From the NCBI GenBank assembly GCA_003049485.1, contig PYST01000062.1:62001-126000 (forward strand): a stretch of DNA of 64,000 bases, given 5' to 3'. Made by a program: the position numbers and the translations under genes. Of this stretch, positions 21,514 to 33,327 are shown one piece after another. How positions within the stretch are numbered: position 1 is the stretch's first letter; each line of letters starts with the position of its first letter. The notes beneath the pieces are model-generated. The model was given only the letters and a program-made list of their open reading frames with translations, did no database searches and was not told the origin of the DNA. The DNA comes from Ophioceras dolichostomum (lineage: Eukaryota > Ascomycota > Sordariomycetes > Magnaporthales > Ophioceraceae).

Positions 21514-24500
21514 GTTGGGTAGCTGAAGAGGAGGGAGTCCTCCGAGATTGGAAAGCCCAACGAGTAGAGAGACTGGTCTGGTATGGCGAATAGGTCGTCG
21601 TCCGCGAGGACGAGGTGTTGGAGGACAGACAGAAGACGTGAGGAGACTTCCGGTCTAACGACAGCGACGGCGGTTGGACGTAAAATATATGAAATACTGC
21701 AGTAGTTGCCCGTTTGGCGGCGCTGTGCGATCGAAACAGACACGGTGCCGGCAACCAAGGAGGGCTTCGATGACGGGACAGCGCCCCCTCTCCCTTGTCA
21801 GGGAACGTGTCGTAGACACGGGCCCCAATCACGGACGGGAACGGGTGACGGCGTAGCTTGTTGTTAGGATGGCGCCTTTGAGGTCTAAGGTGGAAGAGGA
21901 GCGCGGGAGGAAGATGAAGAGGATTGGCGAAGAGCGGTGATCACAGTGAAGCCCGCGACCGGCATGGCCCCAGGTCTTATACTACCGGGCGGATATGTTT
22001 TGGGAAAAAGGAGATCAAGAAAAAGGCTCCGATGAGGGGGTAAGGGGCGTGTGAGTTCAAGTGCCGGTTTAAGAATCGATACTTCTTCACCAAAGGGGGC
22101 TAGAGGTGAAGTGAGGAAGACGGATGGCTGGCGACGGTGGCAGCGGAAGAGGGCAGCAGCAGCAGCACACACAACGCTCTCACGTCGAGACAAGACGGAG
22201 ACGAAGCTTTTTGTGCAGGAGCATCGCTCGTTCCCTTTTCTACAAGGAGGGAGTGGAGGCTGCGGCGACTCGGGGAGGGAGGTGGGTTGCCCTTGCACGC
22301 GGAGTCGACGGCCACACTTCTCAAAAGGGTCTGGTCCAGGTCCACCACTCTTTCTAGTCCTGTTCCTCTTCTGGGAGCACGCAGTATCCCATGCAGTCGG
22401 CCAGGGGTGGGCTTGATGGATGGTGATGTGCAGCAAAACCGGACAGGGCCTCCTTTTTCTCTTGACTGCAGAGAACCGTTTCGGAAGTGGAAGGGGGCGG
22501 GCTGAGTGAGGGACTGGGCTTTCTTCGAGGCTAGCCGGATATCGAACGCAGGAGGCGGTGGGTGGTGGTGGTGGTGGTGATGGAGTGACGGAGTGACGGG
22601 AAGAAGACAGGAAAGGATGAGAAGAGGTCCAGGCAACGGCAGGACAAGAATTCTTCAGCAAGTCAAGGTGACATGGGTATGGGGGCGTGGAAGAGAGGTG
22701 GCTGCACTGCTTTGGGGGGGGGGGAGGGTGACGGACGCGCAAACGATGCGAGTGAGTGAGGGACCAGGGGGAGAGAAAGTGAGGAATTGGGGATGATCTT
22801 GATGGATAATAGACGAGGGGGAGCTCAAGAAATCCGAATTGGCTGTCCGTCGCCATGCCATGGGGTGGGTGGGCACGAGGGCACGAGGGTAAGTGCTCTT
22901 GGGGGGGTGGCCGGGCGTCCAAGTGTCCTGGGGTGTGCTCAACGGTGTTCAGATGCTGGCAACAAGCTGGACATCGCCCCCCAGACCGGAGAGCAGTGGA
23001 GTAGCAGCCTTTTTCTCCATGCCCATAAGACGCGGAAATAATAAGCACCCATGCGCACCATGTGCAAGGATGTGAAGGAGACGGAGAGAAAGCGAGAGAG
23101 TAAGAGAAATCTGTTTGCAACGGTACCTTGTACTTGCCCACGCGGTCGACCGGGTGGTGGCCTATCATGGACCAACCCAACTTTGGCTGACTTACCACCA
23201 GACGTCCCGCCCATATTCCCTATCTAGATTCTTTCTTCCCACCTTGCCTTTTCCCGACCAAGCAAGCCAGCCAGCTGGCGCTGCGGGGGTGCGGGCTGGC
23301 TGGTTGGCTGGGATAGTACAGATTACCAAGACAGGCTCCATTGGGAAGCAGCAGCGAAAGTACATACGGACGGATGGGAGCAAGGGAAGAGGGAGGATGG
23401 AGGACGCGAAGTACAACGTACAAGTGGGACGGACGGGTGGAGACGGCATGTGCGGTATGTAGCACTCTGGAGTTGATGGAACGGGGAAACCTGGGGGAAC
23501 AAGACAATTGGCGAAGGGCACTGGAAGAGGAGCGAGGAGGCAGGGTGGTAGGTGCAGAAAGTGACTTGGCGCTGCTAGCATGTGCATGCTCATACGAAGT
23601 ACCTCTTGTCGGATCGACCCATGTATTTTCTCTTTTTCTTCAATGTTTTTCTTGCTATTTCCCCACGCACTGACATGTGCAAGCATGGTGCATCAGCCTA
23701 ACGGAATAGGCGCAGGACTGACCGGTTCTCCTCAAGTCCACCTTGGCGCGGGGTCGGACGAAAGATTGAATGAGATGCTGGTGCTGACGAAAGGAAAATT
23801 GGTTCTGTCCTTGGTTGGTATTCGGACGCTATTTTTTTCCCTTCTCCTTCGTTAGCTCTTTTTTCTGCAGTCATGTGTAAATGTATTGAGTACATCGCAG
23901 AAGGGCCATTGCAAGGGTCTGAAGCCATGTGGTTGCTGAGGGAAGCCCTTGCCGGGGTGGCGTATTGTCCGTTTCGAGGGGACGGACGGTGGACGGGACG
24001 GGAACGGAAAAAGCAAGTGAGAAAAAGACGGCAGCTTGCTTTTTTGCACATGAAACCCTTGCCTCGCGAATCTGCAATTAGCCACCGCTTTGGGAATTGA
24101 GCCAACACCAATTCATCCCCATCCCACACCTTACAGAAACAGACCTTTCAAGATATCTCTTTGGTCTTTCCTCCTCCCCTTCTGCAAAAGAATTGAAGAC
24201 TACGCCGCTCAATACTTGGGAGATGAGATAACGAAGCAGCGACCCTTTCGACCTCTAGGATTCCTCCTCCTCGCGCCGGTGGCGGCGGCTCGGGTTTGGT
24301 GTTAGATTTTTAGCTTGCAGTTCAAGGCAGCCCCGAGTGCAAGCAGCATTGATGCAGGTGATGCTGAGAAATCGCGATGGCAACCACCACGTTCTTCTGA
24401 CCACCCCCGAGACCAGCAGCGGCCTCCACCATCCTTCAGTCATGTCCGCGTAGTACAGAGCAGAATTGGCATAGTAAGAAAAAAGAACAAAAAAAACACG

Positions 24501-25559
24501 CCAGTCGGACGCCTGCCTCCATGGGTTAGATGGCGGGTTTGTCTGTTGCCGGGGACCTATGTCCAATGGAGGGGTCTAGAAGCAACACTAGCCGACCTTC
24601 CGGAGGGAATACATCGACGTGGGACGGGTGCTACCACAAAGCTCTATCCGTTTGGAGGCAACCATCACCAACTCTCTACCTGCCTATCTATCCAACCTTC
24701 CTGCTGCTGTGCAACCCCGAAGATGCGAGCTCAGAGTGAGAGAATAAGGAAGAAAGGAAACGAGCCGGCTGTCTTGACTGGACGAGAACCGGCATGTCCT
24801 CCTGTCCGTTTTGTCTGCCATCCATCCATCTGACCACATGGCGCAATGCTGCTATGCGTGCGTTATGTCTTTTGTCTTTCTCGTCTGCCTGCCTTACATC
24901 GTGATTATTGAGGTTGCACGAATACTGCCACAGCCCGGCCAGGTGTGGCCGGCTCGTGTCATTTTTCCCCCTTGCTTCTTTTTTCTTTCATTGAGGGAGA
25001 TAAGTCAATGGACGGAACGGCCGGGGAGCGGCATTCGTGCATCACACACAACACACAACACGCGCAGGTTCCCGAGTCCGTCCCGCCGTATGTATGGATT
25101 TTTGCTGAAGTCGAATGCGTTTGAAGGGTCTCGTCTCGGGAAGCGATGGTGTGGGAAACGACGCAAGTCTGTGCATGTGCCAATCGAGGATGTGGCTGGC
25201 TGGCTGTAAGGTCCGCCGTTTGTTCTGAACTGCTCCCAACTAGAACTTGCCTTCACCGTTTGATGGCGTTCCCCAGCAGACGTTGAAGCTAGTCCTCCCA
25301 ACGGCGAGCGGTTTACAGGGAGTAGTCTAGGCCTCGGCGATCTGCTGGAAATTGGCGCAATTGGCGCCTGCGGCTTGCTTATTCCCTTAGCTATCTCGGG
25401 TGATCCTCGTGAGCACCCTTCTGGAAATCTCTGTCATCCTTTAGTCTCTCCGCTAGTCGATGAAGGGGGGAAGGGAGCTGGATGTTATGCATCGTCAAGG
25501 CGGAAAATACAATAAAGGGTTATTCAGGGAGCAAGAGAGTAAGGGGGCTGCGGCGATGT

Positions 25560-25622
25560 GAAGAGGCGCTGGCTATGTCCAAGGGCACTGCCAATCAGAA
25601 CTACATGCGCCAGCGCCTTTTT
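25560..25622. repeat. Inverted repeat capable of forming a long hairpin
   Basis: AGGCGCTGGC at 25564-25573 is the exact complement of GCCAGCGCCT at 25609-25618. Weaker A-T and G-T pairing extends the stem outward into a run of five T residues. The loop is about 35 bases. A second, smaller hairpin (TCAAGCT/AGCTTGA) lies at 25795-25810. No gene is recognised nearby. Confidence 0.6.
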
Positions 25623-26029
25623 AGTGATGCATCTCAGCAATGCTAGTGAGATGGGAGGTGGTAATTGCCTGCCTACCACCTACCTAGCTGTGAGTGCTGA
25701 TGACTGAGCCCTTATTTGTTGCATTGGTGGCACTTTGGGGGCAGGACTGTGCATCTCGAGGGGCAGGCCACATGCCAATGATTGCTGTGAGGCTTCAAGC
25801 TCTAGCTTGAGGCCTAGCAGACCTTTAGTGTTTATCCCAGGGAGTTCAACGCCTCCAGGTTGCTCCTGTTGATAACTCCTATTGATCGAGTCATGATCAG
25901 AATATTGAACGAAGAAAAATAAATGAGCAAATGTCTCCTGATTCTGACGACGCCAAGCATGTCTTTCCCCAGCAATTCTTTCCCCAGGTTCTCTCGTCTT
26001 GACAGCTAAGGATTTCATGGAGAGAGTGG

Positions 26030-26115
26030 GTATTCAGTGGGCTTTCAGTGGGCTTTCAATGGGCTTTCAGTAGGATTTCAGTGGGCTCTCGGTGGGCTTT
26101 CAGTGGACTTTCAGG
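26030..26115. repeat. 11-bp tandem minisatellite (GCTTTCAGTGG unit)
   Basis: About seven to eight degenerate copies of an 11-bp unit follow one another. Variants include GCTTTCAATGG, GCTTTCAGTAG, GATTTCAGTGG and GCTCTCGGTGG. The array lies in non-coding DNA. Point differences between copies suggest it is old rather than freshly expanded. Confidence 0.85.
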
Positions 26116-28637
26116 GCATTCAGGTCTCCGTTTTCCCCAGGTGTCTTTTCCTCGAGTGCGGGGTTTGACTTTGACCTTGGCCCCGCAAGCAGATTGACGA
26201 CCAAGAAATCTTTGCTGGCCTCCATCCGCCAGCATAATCCGTCAACTCGGATGGCTCTTAGCTTTTTTCGCACCCAGAAGCATGCAGTCCCACACCCACA
26301 GCATGCAAGCCGTCTGCTGTCGAGCTGCGATTCGTCAGGACGGCCTGCACGAGACGAGTAGACACTGTGGTTATAGGACGAGCTATGACCGGAAGGGGTC
26401 CCATCTGGAAAGACATCAGGCCACCTCGCGCTTGCGGATGCAGGTTTTTGGGTTTTAGCGTGGCTTCCTTCCTCCACCGAGCAGGGAGGAGCCCTCGACA
26501 GTCGCCTTTAAGCTTATCAACGTGCGGTGTGCTCACGCTGCGGTCTGTCTGTCAATCCATAAATGCGTTATGTGCTTCCCCAACCTGGCCCTGGGTGGCC
26601 ATATGGCAGCCCTGTAACGAACCTGCACGAGCGCTGTCGTGAATCGTGATGCGCAGAGGTTTCAGATCGCCCAAACTCGACAATCCTCGACCAGCCATCA
26701 ATTCCATCTGGGTGACGAACAGGTAATCGCAATGCCATTGAGATCGCCGAGTAAAAATACACGATACACACTCACAGCGAAGGCAAGCCAATATTTGCCC
26801 AGACAGACCTCTTGACAGCGGTGGTGGGGTCATGGCCCTCTGCCATCTTCCATCCATCTTGCGTCAATCTGGACGGAGGGAGATTGAGGGGAGGCAGGAT
26901 CTTGAAGAAATTTGTGGAAGGTTCAGGGGTGCCCCTGGCCGTTTCCCCGGATGGTAAGCTGAGCCTTGGTCAGGTCCCCCTGACCCTGGCCCTGGTCAGT
27001 CCAGCCATCAAGAAGCAATTGTCGAACGCTCCGTTTCTCGCTGTCCGTTTCGCAACGGCCTTCTTCTTGCTGCAACTGGCTTCTCTGTTACCCTCCATCT
27101 TCACTGGTTTTTGCTTTTGGTGCTCCCACGTGTCGCCCCCGACGGCCCGTTCCTAGCATAAATCTTCTTTTGGCCCGACGAGCGTCGGTTGAAACAAAAA
27201 GCAAGATAGGTAAGATCAGGGTTGACCTTTATCTCAAACGTTCAGCAGAATGCGTACTCATTCTTCCGCGTCCTTGAGAACGTTTGTACGTTATTGACTC
27301 ATTTCAAGTGCCAACCCTCTCGGGAGCAATCGACAAGGTCAATTTGACACCGACTGCATGCGAGTGTGGGGGGGAGGAGCACACCGAGTGTTAGAGTGGG
27401 TTGGTAGAGCCCACTGAGGAGCCTCTCCCAGTCCCACGAGACCTCCCCGAATTCTTTTTTCAACCCCAGGTTTTCATTCCCAGGTTTCAGGGGCTGATCC
27501 TCTATCTGGGCCTCTCTCTCTCTGTTGGCCCTCTATCGTGTCCCGTGCCGTCCTGTTTAAACTCATGTTCCTGCCCATGTTCCAAGGGGCTCGTCTTCCT
27601 GTCGACATCATTGGCCCGCCCGCTTATCCGTATTATCCAGCCCTTTCCCCTTTTTCGCTCTTGCACTCTCTCGCCGCGTCGTTGGGAGGCATGGGAAGAC
27701 AATGTCCTCGTCTGTGCTCTTGGTCCATGACCCCGCCGTCCCCGCGTCTCGACAAACAACGAAATCCTTCTATGGTATAGCCTGTGTGATATTGGATGGA
27801 CGGCCGGCATTGCCAAGGTGTGTGTGCTGGTGTGTGCTCTGGTGTGTGTGCTTGTGCAGTGCGGGAAAACGTGGTGAGTCCAGGACAATCGAACCTGCTT
27901 CACCAACTTGTCATCCGAAACAAGGGGAGCTTTTCAGCAGGCTTTTCCCTGTGTCGAAGACATGATCTTCAACGGCAAGACGTCAAAGCGCTTTCTGGCT
28001 GTTCTTTTTCCGCTTGTGGCGTTCTGCTCGCCTATCTCGGGCTCATCACCTGCATAGATGCCTCTGCCGTGCACTTCTGGTGGCGTTCTGTAAGGCAAGG
28101 CAAGACAAGACACGGCACGCACGCACACGGACGGGTTCTGTCGTCACACAACCAACGCTAACATCTGGTCACATTTTTTCGCCCTTGTCGTACTCTTCGT
28201 GGCTTCTTTGTTCGTCACTGATCGTCGCCCAAATGCCGGCGAGGGTTTTGCGCCTTGTCCTTTTCCGTCGTCACCGTTGCTTTACATGCAAGCTGCGTGG
28301 GAAAGCTGCAAGCACTTTGACCACCCTGACCATCCTTCTTCCGATTCTCTCAAGCAAGTCCCGTCACCGACTCTTGTTCAGAATATAGCCCCGGAGAGAG
28401 CAAGCAAACCATCCACAGCAACTCATGCCAAGCAGCGCCTGATGAGCTTTGACCTCTGACAACCACGACGACGGCCGCAAACCCCGCCTACTCGCTGTGG
28501 AGGGCTCGTCGACGGGAGGATGGGATCCGTTCGGTGACAGCCAAGCTCGCCGCCCCCGCCGCCAGCCCTGCTTAGATTACGGCCGATTCATGCTGATGCT
28601 GACGCGATGATATCTCTTCAAAAAGAGAAGAGAAGGT

Positions 28638-28639
<2 letters not shown>

Positions 28640-28675
<36 letters not shown>

Positions 28676-28676
28676 N
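28640..28676. other. 36-base poly-G run ending in an ambiguous base
   Basis: Thirty-six consecutive G residues are followed by an N at 28676. Together with the poly-C run beside an N at 37572-37592, this looks like a sequencing or assembly scar rather than biology, so the true length and local contiguity are uncertain. Confidence 0.85.
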
Positions 28677-31600
28677 GCGAAGAGCGAGGTGAGAATCCAA
28701 ACATGGGCTGGCAGGACGCCCTGGCCAGGCGTTTGTCCGCTGCTCTTCACGTGGCATTTTCGTCCAAGCTGAGCTGAGAGTGAGAGGCGTATGCCATAGC
28801 CACAAGCGGACTTGCAGGCCTACCCAGGGACCATTATTGAAGGATCTTTGGGCGCTGGGAAATGGAGCCAGGCGGTCCAAGAAGATCAATATTCCTCATA
28901 TGACCATCGTTTTAACCCTGGGGTTCCCTGACCTCGCGCCGCGCAAGATAGAGGAGAGCATGATGAACAATGAACCACAGAAAAATTGTGGGTGATACCT
29001 GCTGCCTGGCGAAACAAGATCCCCCAAACGGGACCAGGTTTTGGAGCTGTCAACTGTATCAACAGTGTGCTAGAGGCAGCTATGGGACTTCTTGGCTCGA
29101 GGGTGCCGCACCCAGACAGTCATCCAATCTCATCTGTCATACATAAGCAACCCGGAGGCTGCTGAACAACGCCACAGACGCGGGCGTTAGTGAGCAGCAG
29201 AACCGTGGAGGAAGAGACAGAGCAGACAGGTAAGCAAGCCTCGAGGGACCAAGCAGCAAACTTGTCGTCCGCCACGTCCACACGTCAGTATATTGAACGC
29301 CACGTTCCACCCGCCAGAGGGGGGGAAGACCTGTGCAATGGAAGGTCGAGACGGTTGGTCATTTTGTGATAGTTTGATAGATAGGCCAGTCAGCTGCGGT
29401 GCCTGTTCCGGCGACTTTAGTGCCACGCCGGCAAGAGAGACTGCTGGTCGTTCTGTTGCATCCCGCCTAGCCCCCCAAAGCAGGTACACCCGGTGCAATG
29501 CAGCTCGCTGGCCTCCTATTGGGATCCGTCTCTCACTGCCACATCCTAGCACAGAGGGTCGAGGACAGGTGGAAGGGGATGCCGCGAGCCGCCGGCGGCT
29601 GGTGCACACCATCTTCTTTTTTGCTTCGATAGGACGACCGAGTAAAGGGGGAAAACTTCGTAACCGAGTCATATATTGTCCGATGTTGTCAGCAAGACTG
29701 TAACAGTTGAGAGGTCTCAAAGAATAAGTATGGTTACGACAGCAGAATATACCTCGCAACCTGCATCGTGATGATCCGATTACATCCCCCAAGTTGGGAA
29801 GGAGGCTGAACTCATTGGCGGGACGGGAAAACCGCGGGCGGCCGGTCCAGTCACATGGAAGCTGACACCATCCCATATTCCTCCCAGCGTTACGTCCGTT
29901 ATTCTATCGTCGCCCCAACCTCCATCTCCAATTCTGCATTAACCTCACCTAACCACCAGAAACTCGACGAAGACGAAGAAGAGGGGGGGCCGACAGGTGC
30001 TGCAGCAGGAAGTGTGATTCCAGCCTGCGCCTGCAGCATTCGGATGTGGTAGCACATGGCATTGCAGTGGGGACATCGCTCCGGTCTCCGGTGCTTGCCT
30101 GCTCTTTCGTCCAGGGGTGTTCCACCAGAGAGTGAGGGCTTCCATTTTCCTTGTCATTCTCCGTCTTGTGTCCGTTTGTTGATCTCAAAAAGCGATTGAA
30201 GGACAAACGGAAGTAGGGAGCGCGCTGTCAAAGCGCAAAAACGACAGGGCTTCCACGCGCCAAGCTGCAGGGATTTTGCATTCATGGGCAGGGCCGAATG
30301 CAGTTGAGGTCTCATTCGCACTCGTTCCCCACCGCCTCGGCCAGAACAATCCTACTTTCGACCCATTATGTAAAGCTTAGAGGGAGATGGAGAACCGAAT
30401 CGATCGATTGAAGAAGGATATCATCAATGACTAGCTTCCTTTCGAACCTTTGGAAACCTCTTTTGGGGGCTAGCTAGTTGATTTTCATCAGATCTTCATC
30501 AACGGTCATCACTGCACCATCAGTCCTGTGCCTGTGCCTGGAAGTGATGGCAACCTGCCCCTGGCGCTGCTCACACACATATCCACGCCGGTTGGCGGGA
30601 GATGATGCGATGCAAGTGTTCCAGCCGTCTGACCGGCGACGGACGAACGCAAGTCAGCCAGACAGGGCCCCCTTATCCCTCTCCCTCGTGGCCGCCACAG
30701 AGACTAGCCAGCCAGCCACGATGAAAAAAGAGAAAGGACTTTCCAATCTCAGACAGACGCAATCATCTGAACCAGGACCAGGCCTGTTTCTCGAGCCATG
30801 GATAAGGAGGTAAAACGAGGGAGAACAAACTGGTCGGTCGGTCAACAAGCCTCCTCGTCCTCATCTCTTCTAACTACCATTGCTTCGTTACTCTATTATG
30901 AGGAGTGGATGTCCAACACTCGACGATACAATGTATCTATCTGTTCGCTTCGTTATCTCGTAGAGACATACGGTACCACTTTCTATTCTGGGGCCGGGCT
31001 GCTTCAGGCCCTCATGCCCAACAGGTTTCATTGATGCTTCGTCTCGCCGGTGAGGATGCTGCTGGCTGCATGTTCCGTCTGTTGGTCCGCTTTGCGGGCT
31101 CTCTGCTGAGTACGATAGGCCCCACGCAAATCCTTACGAGGAATGCGCGGACACTGCCTGGCTCCTAGAAATGTTGGTGATTTCGTAACAGTAGGTGGCT
31201 AGTAGGTTGATATGTACCTACCTACAGGTACTCACATATCTGGTACCTAACTAGCCGACTACCTCGGGTCGAGAGGATGCAGGAGCAAGATCCAAGACCT
31301 ATACCTGTGTGGAAGACTTGTCGATGTCCCGGCAACAGCATGACCCCAAATACCCAAAGCCAACAGTGCCCTGGCGTAAGTGACCGGGGGTGTTCATTTT
31401 ACTCGTCGACTGAGACGCAACACAAAGGGTGAAGCCAGCAAACGCAGGAGAAAGGGGAGAGGACGGGGGAAAGGGTCGCCATGGGGAGCAAAAGCTTGCT
31501 GCCCAACGTACCCAGGGTCAACATGGTGGACAGCTCCGAAGATTCTTGGACTGTCTGATCTCTGTTGGCGTTTGCTTCACAAACGCGCAGGGCCTTGCCA

Positions 31601-31773
31601 GGCCTTTACGGTTGGAAGAGGTGGTGAGGCCCAGGACACTTCAATATGTCGACACTTCAATATGTCGGACTGAAAGTGACCTAGAGAGAGATGGTGAGAG
31701 ATAGATGAGAATTTCCCATTCCTGATATTCCCGTTGACTGTAGTAACTGGGTAGTAAGAGACCAAAGCAGAAT
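28677..31773. other. Gene-free stretch between poly-G scar and membrane-protein gene
   Basis: About 3.1 kb with no supportable gene. The longest frame (229 codons, minus strand, 29187-29876) overlaps a plus-strand frame of similar quality and matches nothing I recognise. A cluster of TACCTACC/GGTACC-type motifs occurs at about 31200-31265. Confidence 0.45.
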
Positions 31774-33327
31774 TCATACAGATCTCACTCTGGAATAGTT
31801 ATACCTCAGATCCGCAACGCCCGCCCTCCTAGGCGAAAGCTCAATGACATCAGGGCCTCCTCCTCCTCCCCCTCTTCCTCCACTTCCAGATATCACCCGA
31901 GGTGCCATGTCGGCGACAGCGACGGTGGAAGCTCTCTCGCCCTTCATAAATGGGCTGGCGTCATCGCCACCGTCGCCGCCACCCCGGCCACCACCCGCGT
32001 GGCCGGCGTCGCCTCCTACTACCCCCACAACCTCACCCACACGTCGGCTAGCAGCCTTCATGCCCGCCAGCTCGTACATCAGCACGACGCGGCAGACGAG
32101 CACGCTGACGCAGAACCTCCCCACGACCTGCGCGCTGTCGGCTATGGAGAAGAAGAGCAGGCTCGACAGGACAAGGGTGCCCCAGAGCATGTGTATGACG
32201 GTCCCCACGCTGGCCGTCCACATGAGCACGATCAGGAACACAGACTCGCCGCGGTACTCGAGCCGCGTGGGGCCGTGGTGCGCCGAGGGCGTCAGTTCGT
32301 CGCGCAGCCAGGCGGGGAGGTGGAGGAGGGGGAGGAAGCCAGCGCGCGAATGATGATGCGTAGTAGTGGTGGTGTAATGTTGTCCCTCCTCCTGATGCTG
32401 CTGATGCTGATGCTGATGTTGATCCAGATGATGATGTTGATGATGCCACTGCTGCTGCTGCAGCTCCCGTCGTCTCGGATCATCCAGCTTGCGCACGCGC
32501 ACGCGCATCCTCAGCGCGAACGCGCCAGCCACGTGCAGCAGCACGGCCGTCGACGCCCAAAGCGGCACGGCGAAGATCGTCGACGGCGCAATCATGACGA
32601 TCGCGTGGACGGTCAGCTCGTAGCTGAGCTGCACGACGTTGCCGACGCAGGCGGCCACGACCAGGTACTGACACAAAGAGACCAGGCGGGCCTGCCAGGA
32701 ACCGCCCCGCAGACGCCAGAGCGAGGGGGCCACGGCCTTGGGGGCGAAGGAGGACGAACGGTAAGGGGTTGCAGTAGTAGTGGCGGCGTCGAGGAGCGCG
32801 ATGGGGTCGTCGTATGTGAAGGCGCGCATGGGGCTCGCGGTCGGTGAGCCGACGCCCAGGAGGAAGGCGAGGAAGGGCCGCCGCAGGCTGAGCAGCGCCA
32901 TCTCGCCCGTCGTGGAGCCTAGCATCTGGAAGATGGTCGGCGCCAGGCCGAGGAGCACGGCCGAGATGGCGAGCTCGACCTTGCGGTATTCGGGAAACTC
33001 CGAGAGGATGCACTTGTTTGGCTGTTAGTTTAGGTAGGTAGACTACCTAACAAGCTTTTATTGTCCAAGCAACGCGGTTCGTCACACCAAAACCAAAGGG
33101 GAGAAGGGAAGGGAGCACAGAGACAAGACAAAGAGCGATCGATCTATTCACACGCACACACGCACCTCTATAACTGGGTTGATCAGCGCCGACAAAGGGT
33201 CTGAGGGCGATCTCTGTCCTGTTTTGTAAAATGCCAGCTCGTTGGCGCACTTCTCCGACAATATTTGCTGGATCCGCGAGTTCCAGCCTGGGAAGAACTG
33301 GTCGAATTGCGTTGTCGGCGTCGCCAT
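31774..33327 (-). CDS. Multi-pass membrane protein with Gln/His-rich loop, function unknown
   Basis: Two exons give about 469 aa: 33166-33327 encodes MATPTTQFDQFFPGWNSRIQ onward to PVIE, and the second exon runs to 31774. Two in-frame acceptors are possible (exon start 33021 or 33012, a difference of three residues); CAG at 33022-33024 is the more canonical. Hydrophobic segments lie near residues 70-92, 168-190, 193-222, 314-335 and 340-372, so five or six TM helices are likely. The stretch LGLAPTIFQMLGSTTGEMAL followed by LRRPFLAFLLG is characteristic of an uncharacterised fungal membrane-protein family (from memory). A cytosolic or lumenal loop at about 241-280 is almost entirely Gln and His. 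The C-terminus is a Gly-rich low-complexity tail ending YNYSRVRSV. No catalytic motif is visible and I assign no function. Confidence 0.75.

Larger units (their letters stand above)
21514..28639. other. Gene-free stretch upstream of the GPCR gene
   Basis: About 7.1 kb with no supportable gene. It must contain the promoter and 5' leader of the receptor, which is transcribed leftwards from 21513. A 437-codon minus-strand frame at 21885-23198 is low-complexity Pro/Ser/His sequence read from CCT/CAC tracts and is not convincing. Structured elements (a hairpin at 25560-25622 and an 11-bp minisatellite at 26030-26115) are listed separately. Confidence 0.45.

Noticed and set aside
21885..23198. 437-codon minus-strand open frame upstream of the GPCR
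   Set aside because: Low-complexity Pro/Ser/His sequence from CCT/CAC tracts, with no family resemblance and competing frames on the other strand.
29187..29876. 229-codon minus-strand open frame
   Set aside because: A plus-strand frame of 136 codons overlaps it and neither resembles a protein family.
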